A DNA stretch of 8,899 nt from positions 1 through 8,899 of the forward strand of contig DMCR01000011.1 of NCBI GenBank assembly GCA_003445735.1. Reading direction: 5' to 3'. Position 1 is the stretch's first letter. Each line of letters opens with the position of its first letter. This document shows positions 1-4,710 of this stretch, one piece after another. The notes under the pieces were generated by a model. It did not search any database. It was not told where the DNA came from and was given only the letters and a program-made list of their open reading frames with translations. A program made the translations under genes and the position numbers. Source of the DNA: Cryomorphaceae bacterium. GTDB lineage: Bacteria > Bacteroidota > Bacteroidia > Flavobacteriales > Schleiferiaceae.

Positions 1-530
1 TACAAAAACATGGTCATCAACCAATAATTTTATTAGGTGGCGGCACTACATTAATTGGCGACCCATCAGGTAAAGATTCTACTAGAAAAATTTTAAATCA
101 TAACAATATCAAGAAAAATATTTCAGGTATAAAAGATAATTTTAAGAAACTTTTAGATTTTAAAAATAAAAAAGTTAAAATTTTAGTAGCTACAGACATA
201 CTTTCTAGAGGCATAGATATCAAAGGGATAGAATTAGTTATTAATTATGAAGTTCCGAATGATGCTGAAGACTATGTACATCGTGTAGGAAGAACAGCAA
301 GAGCAGATAGAAAGGGTGAAGCTGTTACTTTTATAAATGGAGAACAATGTTTGAAGTTTAAACAAATAGAAGATTTAATAGAACGAACACTAGAAAAAAC
401 ACCTCTACCAAATGGTTTCGAAGCCGCCCCAGCTTATATTACCGAAAAGAGAAATCGAGCTAAAAAGAACTTTAAAAAAGGTCATTTTAAAAGGAATAAA
501 CATTTTAAAAACAAAAGAAAGAAGTCCTGA
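1..530 (+). CDS. Chimeric partial ORF: tyrosyl-tRNA synthetase fragment fused in frame to the C-terminal part of a DEAD-box RNA helicase
   Basis: The open frame enters from the left edge (first full codon at base 3) and ends in TGA at 528-530, giving 175 visible residues. Residues 1 to about 52 match the TyrRS catalytic domain: a GHQPIILLGGGTT stretch followed by GDPSGKD (residues 19-25). The GGGTT/GDPSGKD form reminds me of alphaproteobacterial enzymes more than of Bacteroidota ones. From about residue 58 the protein is instead a superfamily 2 helicase C-terminal domain: LVATD (61-65), motif V SRGIDI (68-73), motif VI HRVGRTAR (93-100). A linker and a very basic Lys/Arg/Asn tail follow, as in Bacteroidota RhlE-like helicases. 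Helicase motif IV and the rest of the TyrRS fold (including KMSKS) are missing, so neither enzyme can be complete. The helicase assignment is firm for about 174-530. The fusion is probably not a working protein. The whole stretch is AT-rich. Confidence 0.8.
   Translation, partial: QKHGHQPIILLGGGTTLIGDPSGKDSTRKILNHNNIKKNISGIKDNFKKLLDFKNKKVKILVATDILSRGIDIKGIELVINYEVPNDAEDYVHRVGRTARADRKGEAVTFINGEQCLKFKQIEDLIERTLEKTPLPNGFEAAPAYITEKRNRAKKNFKKGHFKRNKHFKNKRKKS
150..182 (+). other. Junction between tyrS-like and helicase-like sequence
   Basis: TyrRS similarity fades after the Leu-Asp-Phe at 153-161, which is a normal TyrRS position. Helicase similarity is clear from the Ile-Leu-Val-Ala-Thr-Asp starting at 180. 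Between them lies an A-rich run encoding Lys-Asn-Lys-Lys-Val-Lys. Such a peptide would fit either family at this place (Asp-Phe-Lys-Asn is also common just before the helicase VATD motif), so a short shared AT-rich word could have joined two unrelated genes without breaking the frame. The exact breakpoint cannot be placed by eye. Confidence 0.65.
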
Positions 531-568
531 GTAATTACATTTAGGAAAATAATTTCAAATTAAAGAAC

Positions 569-1729
569 TTAATCAACAGAAATAATATTAGCAATATGTT
601 TAGCTCTTTCAACTAAACTTTCTGTACTCTCTGATATTCCATAGGAAAGTGCTACAGCCATTCGTCTGTAAGGACGTGAAGTAGGCTTTCCAAAAATCTT
701 AAAATCAGAATCTGGTAAAGAAGAAGCTTTTTCTAAGCCTGAAAAAACAGGTAAAAAAGAATTGTCTTTATCAGCTAAAATAACAGCACTAGCACCATTT
801 TTTAACAATTTGATTTCTTGTACTGGAATTCCTAGTATAGCTCTGGCATGTAATTCAAATTCTGATAAATTTTGAGTGTTAGCTAAAGTTACCATACCAG
901 TATCGTGTGGACGTGGAGAAAGCTCTGAAAAATAAACACCTGATTTGCTAATAAAAAATTCTACTCCCCAAATACCTGAACCATTTAAAGCTGTGGTTAC
1001 TTTTTCAGCCATTTCTTGAGCCTCTTTAAGATGACCTTCATTCATGGACATTGGCTGCCAACTTTCTTGATAATCGCCACGTTCTTGACGGTGGCCAATA
1101 GGTGCACAAAACAAAGTCTCTCCTTCTTTCTGTGTTACCGTAAGTAGTGTGATTTCAGTATGAAAATCAATGAATCCTTCTACGATAATCTCTTTGAGGT
1201 CTCCACGACTTCCTTCCATTGCATAGGTAAATGCAGCCTCTAGCTCACTAGTATTCCTCACGACGCTTTGTCCTTTACCGGAACTCGACATTAAAGGCTT
1301 CACCACACATGGCAAGCCAATTTCTTTCACAGCCGATTCAAATTCTTCAATATTTGTCGCATAGGCGTACGGTGCTGTGCGAAGGCCCAAGTCCTTAGCA
1401 GCTAAATCACGAATTAACTTTCTGTTCATTGTGAAATTTGCTGCCTTAGCTGAAGGTGTTACCTGGATTCCCTCTCCTTCGAATTCGTACAACTTATCGG
1501 TTCGAATGCTCTCCACCTCGGGAACAATGATGTCGGGAGAATGCTTTCGTACAGCTTTTTCCAAGGCATTGCCATCGAGCATAGAAAAAACCTCAAACCC
1601 ATCGGCAACTTGCATCGCAGGTGCTCCTTCATAAGCATCACAAGCAATGACCGTACATCCAAGTCTTTGCAAGGAAATTACAACTTCTTTTCCGAGCTCC
1701 CCAGAGCCCAACATCATCACTTTCCTCAT
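569..1729 (-). CDS. purT: Formate-dependent phosphoribosylglycinamide formyltransferase (GAR transformylase 2)
   Basis: This ATP-grasp enzyme makes formyl-GAR from GAR, formate and ATP in cytosolic de novo purine synthesis, without using 10-formyl-THF. With the ATG at 1727-1729 it has 386 residues, close to E. coli PurT (392). Visible in order: N-terminal MLGSGELGKE (6-15), IIVPEVE (67-73), TMNR (100-103), the ATP-grasp loop KPLMSSSGKGQ (144-154), GHRQERGDYQESWQP (212-226), and a metal-binding pair E257 and E269 in SELSPRPHDTGM. The C-terminal FGKP and RAKH stretches are also typical. A TTG at 1748-1750 would add seven residues, but family alignment from memory favours the ATG. It converges on the helicase ORF (38-base gap) and diverges from the metal operon. 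The last 160 or so codons are distinctly richer in A/T-ending codons than the first 220. Confidence 0.95.
   Translation of the reverse strand: MRKVMMLGSGELGKEVVISLQRLGCTVIACDAYEGAPAMQVADGFEVFSMLDGNALEKAVRKHSPDIIVPEVESIRTDKLYEFEGEGIQVTPSAKAANFTMNRKLIRDLAAKDLGLRTAPYAYATNIEEFESAVKEIGLPCVVKPLMSSSGKGQSVVRNTSELEAAFTYAMEGSRGDLKEIIVEGFIDFHTEITLLTVTQKEGETLFCAPIGHRQERGDYQESWQPMSMNEGHLKEAQEMAEKVTTALNGSGIWGVEFFISKSGVYFSELSPRPHDTGMVTLANTQNLSEFELHARAILGIPVQEIKLLKNGASAVILADKDNSFLPVFSGLEKASSLPDSDFKIFGKPTSRPYRRMAVALSYGISESTESLVERAKHIANIISVD
1000..1260. other. Zone where base composition changes inside purT
   Basis: To the left of this zone (about 1-1000) the DNA is AT-rich and purT codons end mostly in A or T, for example runs of TTA, GAA, TTT and GGT. 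To the right, composition rises to nearly balanced and stays so to the end of the window. The change falls around the codons for the highly conserved GHRQE/GDY/ESWQP motif (about 1050-1100), where sequences of different species would be most alike. The zone was judged by eye, not by a sliding-window calculation. Confidence 0.5.
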
Positions 1730-1739
1730 GGTACGAATA

Positions 1740-1768
1740 TTGTATATCAAAGGTATTGGTTAATTTTG
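1740..1768 (+). promoter_or_regulatory. Possible Bacteroidota-type promoter for the metal operon
   Basis: TTG at 1740-1742 and TAATTTTG at 1761-1768 are separated by 18 bases, fitting the Bacteroidota arrangement of TTG (-33) and TAnnTTTG (-7). Transcription would begin at about 1772-1775, essentially at the ATG at 1773, so the mRNA could be leaderless. The element overlaps the putative purT promoter on the other strand. Confidence 0.45.
1748..1755 (-). promoter_or_regulatory. Possible -7 element of the purT promoter
   Basis: On the minus strand this reads TACCTTTG, matching the Bacteroidota -7 consensus TAnnTTTG. It lies 18 bases upstream of the purT ATG, which would give a 5' leader of roughly 14 bases. 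I see no convincing TTG -33 element at the right distance, so this is tentative. Confidence 0.35.
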
Positions 1769-1772
1769 TCAC

Positions 1773-2189
1773 ATGCGTCGCATTGCAACTCTCATATTTA
1801 CATTGTTTTATACCCTAGTGAGTACTGGGGCACCTGCTCTATTGCACTTCTGCGGGCACGAGCAAAAGATGCATCTGAGCATTGCACACGAAGAACATCA
1901 CAGCACTCCATCGTGCTGCCACGCTACAGCGACACATTGCGAAGCACCTGCACCAAAAGCACCTACTTCTGCTGATGAAGATGAGTGTTGTATTACCTCT
2001 CATATAGATTTAGACGACACCACCGTTTCGGAAGAAGAGCTCACCACGATATTCCCTATATCAACCGCTAGCAAGGCCCTGGTTTTAAATTGGGACTACA
2101 ACTCAGCGATCCGTTCTACACAAGGTCCGATATTAACCAACGGGCCTCCGCTCTATTTGCGACTTCAACAAATCATTGTTTATTCGTAA
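1773..2189 (+). CDS. HYC_CC_PP family-type small Cys/His-rich exported protein
   Basis: A 138-residue protein beginning with a positively charged N-terminus and a hydrophobic segment (residues about 4-25), which could be a signal peptide or membrane anchor. It matches the Bacteroidota family I know as HYC_CC_PP, named for its three conserved motifs. Here they are HFC (25-27), Cys-Cys (C48-C49 and C72-C73) and Pro-Pro (125-126, in GPPLYLRLQ near the C-terminus). The first 80 residues are packed with ligands: Cys 27, 48, 49, 56, 72, 73 and His 25, 29, 34, 39, 42, 43, 50, 55, 77, including CCHATATHC at 48-56. An acidic stretch follows. The biochemical role is not established. Metal binding is inferred from composition and from the HMA protein and TonB-dependent receptor encoded directly downstream (47-base gap to the next gene). 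The ATG at 1773 is the only start that keeps the hydrophobic leader. Confidence 0.8.
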   Translation: MRRIATLIFTLFYTLVSTGAPALLHFCGHEQKMHLSIAHEEHHSTPSCCHATATHCEAPAPKAPTSADEDECCITSHIDLDDTTVSEEELTTIFPISTASKALVLNWDYNSAIRSTQGPILTNGPPLYLRLQQIIVYS

Positions 2190-2236
2190 ACCTTGTTTAC
2201 CGCCCGAAAAAAAGTCAAAACAATAGAATTAAAACA

Positions 2237-2623
2237 ATGAAAAAGTATATTTTCTCGCTACTTGCAGTGGTAGCATTCACCCTAAACTCAACTGCACAAT
2301 CTAAAATCACGGAAACTTCACTTGAAGTAGACGGCCTGTGTGGTATGTGTAAGCAGCGCATTGAGAATGCGGCCTACTTACCAGGTGTCAAAAAAGTTAA
2401 TTGGGACAAAGAAACCCACCAGCTCGACCTAGTGTTCAGAAACGATAAAGTCAGCGAAGAGGATATTATTGCCTCCATAAACGCGGCCGGTCACGACGTA
2501 AAAGGTACTATTGCCTCTGATGAGCAATACGCAAACATACACGGTTGCTGCCGCTATCGTGATGAAGGCTTGAGAGCCAAACACGGCCTGGGCGACCCAC
2601 TTTGTGCCGAGGAGAAAAAATAA
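2237..2623 (+). CDS. Secreted heavy-metal-associated (HMA) domain protein, metallochaperone-like
   Basis: This 128-residue protein has a clear signal peptide: Lys-Lys at 2-3, a hydrophobic core, and a likely cut after A20 in STAQS, a common Bacteroidota site. The mature part (about 24-92) is a ferredoxin-like HMA domain with the GxCxxC metal site GLCGMC at 33-38 (C35, C38). The surrounding CGMCKQRIE and the conserved Gly-Val and Gly-His positions are as in CopZ/MerP-like domains. A C-terminal extension adds HGCCRYRD (102-109, C104-C105) and C123. It probably binds a soft metal such as Cu(I) in the periplasm and passes it to or from its partners. The real start is the ATG at 2237, because an upstream extension would bury the signal peptide. 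It lies in an operon, with only 6 bases to the receptor gene. The exact metal cannot be told from sequence. Confidence 0.87.
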   Translation: MKKYIFSLLAVVAFTLNSTAQSKITETSLEVDGLCGMCKQRIENAAYLPGVKKVNWDKETHQLDLVFRNDKVSEEDIIASINAAGHDVKGTIASDEQYANIHGCCRYRDEGLRAKHGLGDPLCAEEKK

Positions 2624-2629
2624 GGAACC

Positions 2630-4663
2630 ATGAATTCTTTATTTCGTCGGTTAGCCCTTGTCGGGCTGTTCCCTCTCTTCTTGTGGGGACAAGTGGACAC
2701 ATCGAATGTTCAATTGTTCGAAACGCTTGATGAAGTATCTGTCGAGCGTGACCCTGGTGTTAGCATTTCCAGTAAATCAATTCTGAGCCAAGAGTTAATT
2801 TCGGAAGTCGAGTTGCGCAAAGCAGCATGCTGTGACCTCAGCGAGAGTTTTGAGACCAACGCTTCTATCTCTGCATCGTTTACCGATGCAGTTACGGGAA
2901 CGCGTCAAATCAAGCTCTTAGGACTAGAAGGCCCCTATGCCCTTTATACCCGGGGAAATCTTCAGACTATGGGTGGACTTTCCTCCGTTTTGGGATTGGC
3001 ACTCATTCCTGGTGCCTGGATCCAAAGCATTCAGTTGACCAAAGGACCGGGTAGTGTGGCTAATGGTGCGGGAGCATTGAGTGGTCAGATCAATTATGAA
3101 TTAAGGCCAAGCTTCACCAAGCAAAAGGCACATTTCAATCTTTTCGCTGGTCCAGGCCGCTTTGAGCAAAACGCCATTTATACTTGGCACCAGAGTCCAA
3201 GGTGGTCGTCAAACCTAATGATTCACGGCCGTCAACAGCTATTTCGCTGGGATAATAATAACGACGGCTACCTAGATGCCCCTTTATCGCAGCATGTGTT
3301 TGTTCAGAATGCATGGAAGCACAACGGTAAAAATAGCGAAGCCCAATTCGGAGTGAAAATAAGTGCAATAAAAAACATAGGAGGTGATACGCTCTACGGA
3401 TACCCACAGCTAGGTCCTATCTGGTCTCACGAACTACAGACCGAACGCTATGAGCTTTGGGCCAAACGCGGTTATTTCCTCGACGGTGGTATCAACCGCA
3501 GTATAGGGACACAATTCTCGGCTACTTACCAAGATCTTGACAGTTACTTTGGCAACTTGCCGTTTACCGGCAAAGAGCAACGCTTGTACGGAAATCTGAT
3601 TTTCCAAGATAACCTTTGGGACACCAGGCACACCTTCAAAGGCGGGCTAGATCTTAATGCCTTTGCGATTGAACAACAACTCTGGAATAGAGACGGCAGC
3701 TATAGCGCATTGGTCGCGGGTGCCTATGGCGAGTACAGTTATGTAACTTCGCCCGACGGCCAAGGATTAAGCCTGATTTTAGGTCAGCGTGTGGACGGTT
3801 TATATACCGGTAATGACGCCAAATTTTTCTACGTTCCTCGCCTTCATGTTAAATACAATATTGGACCATGGGCGCTGCGAACACAAGCGAGTAGGTCCTA
3901 CCGCATTGCTACACTTGGAGCAGAATACATGGGATATATGGCGAACAGTCGAGGATTCAACTTTACGAATCTAGAAACACACGAAGGCCTTAATATGCCT
4001 GTAGAAAGAAGTACCACTTTAGGCGCAGGAATAACCTGGACTCAAGATGTATTTTACAAGGAACTTCAGTGGTATACCGATGTGTATCTAAATACGTTTG
4101 ATTCCAAAATAATTTTCGACTTTGATTACAGCGCAGACTCAGCCATTGTATCCTTAGTCCAGAATACAGTAAATAGACCATATGCACTTTCTTATCAGGT
4201 AGGTGCGCAGTACGAGCTTATCCACAGAACAATGGTGAAAGCTGCCTATCGCTACCAAGAGGCAAAGCAACGAGATTTAAGTGGTGTTACCATTGGAAAT
4301 GGACTAGAAGATGTGATATTGAATGTTCCCCATTTACTTTATCTCGGCACGAGCTACTCTGGGCCTAACGGTGTTGGAATAGAAATCAATGCTACCTACA
4401 ACAGCTCCCAGCGCCTACCCGAAATTGGCTATGCCAAAAGAAGCCCTGCATTCACGATTCTTGACTTCCAAATAAGCAAACAAGACAGAAAGTTTGGGCA
4501 AGTATATCTCGGTCTTCACAATGCCCTGAACATACGCCAATTAGACCCAGTTCTGGGCGGAGATTTGCCCTTTGAAGATAGATTCGATGCCTCAATCGTT
4601 TGGGGGCCAATCATGGGACGCCAGCTTTATGCAGGATGGCGATATGATCTAAGAACTGAATAA
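2630..4663 (+). CDS. TonB-dependent outer-membrane receptor with Cys-Cys plug motif, probable metal or metal-complex transporter
   Basis: The 677-residue protein starts with a signal peptide (hydrophobic core 8-19, likely cut near G20/Q21) and then LFETLDEVSVE, resembling a TonB-box or plug-start region. The plug carries KAACCDLSESFETN (64-77, C67-C68), TGTRQIKLLGL (89-99) and LTKGPGSVANGAGALSGQINYE (136-157), all typical of one Bacteroidota receptor subgroup. The rest is a beta-barrel with alternating aromatic and polar strands, ending in GRQLYAGWRYDL. Unlike most members I know, it has no N-terminal CarboxypepD_reg-like domain before the plug. It would import a substrate across the outer membrane using TonB/ExbBD energy, encoded elsewhere. 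Its place directly behind an HMA protein suggests a metal substrate. An AGGA (2623-2626) overlapping the upstream stop may serve as a weak ribosome binding site. A strong terminator follows. Confidence 0.9.
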   Translation: MNSLFRRLALVGLFPLFLWGQVDTSNVQLFETLDEVSVERDPGVSISSKSILSQELISEVELRKAACCDLSESFETNASISASFTDAVTGTRQIKLLGLEGPYALYTRGNLQTMGGLSSVLGLALIPGAWIQSIQLTKGPGSVANGAGALSGQINYELRPSFTKQKAHFNLFAGPGRFEQNAIYTWHQSPRWSSNLMIHGRQQLFRWDNNNDGYLDAPLSQHVFVQNAWKHNGKNSEAQFGVKISAIKNIGGDTLYGYPQLGPIWSHELQTERYELWAKRGYFLDGGINRSIGTQFSATYQDLDSYFGNLPFTGKEQRLYGNLIFQDNLWDTRHTFKGGLDLNAFAIEQQLWNRDGSYSALVAGAYGEYSYVTSPDGQGLSLILGQRVDGLYTGNDAKFFYVPRLHVKYNIGPWALRTQASRSYRIATLGAEYMGYMANSRGFNFTNLETHEGLNMPVERSTTLGAGITWTQDVFYKELQWYTDVYLNTFDSKIIFDFDYSADSAIVSLVQNTVNRPYALSYQVGAQYELIHRTMVKAAYRYQEAKQRDLSGVTIGNGLEDVILNVPHLLYLGTSYSGPNGVGIEINATYNSSQRLPEIGYAKRSPAFTILDFQISKQDRKFGQVYLGLHNALNIRQLDPVLGGDLPFEDRFDASIVWGPIMGRQLYAGWRYDLRTE

Positions 4664-4665
4664 AC

Positions 4666-4692
4666 AAAAGGCGCCCCGGTGGGGCGCCTTTT
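4666..4692. terminator. Bidirectional intrinsic terminator
   Basis: A perfect 12-bp inverted repeat: AAAAGGCGCCCC (4666-4677), a 3-base loop, then GGGGCGCCTTTT (4681-4692). Each strand shows a GC-rich stem followed by a T-run, so it can end transcription from both sides. It starts 2 bases after the receptor stop and 18 bases from the ppc stop, serving both convergent genes. Confidence 0.92.
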
Positions 4693-4710
4693 CTGTTTTA
4701 AATTTTATGC

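Noticed and set aside
1..530. A genuine bifunctional TyrRS-helicase fusion enzyme
   Set aside because: The TyrRS part stops in the middle of its catalytic domain and the helicase part lacks motif IV and the usual start of its C-terminal domain, so no complete domain of either enzyme would form.
550..562. Short inverted repeat between the helicase and purT ends
   Set aside because: A 5-bp A/T-only stem with a 3-base loop is too weak to call a terminator.
1541..1975. Open frame on the + strand across the purT start
   Set aside because: It lies mostly antisense to purT and out of frame with the small Cys/His-rich gene, and its translation resembles no family.
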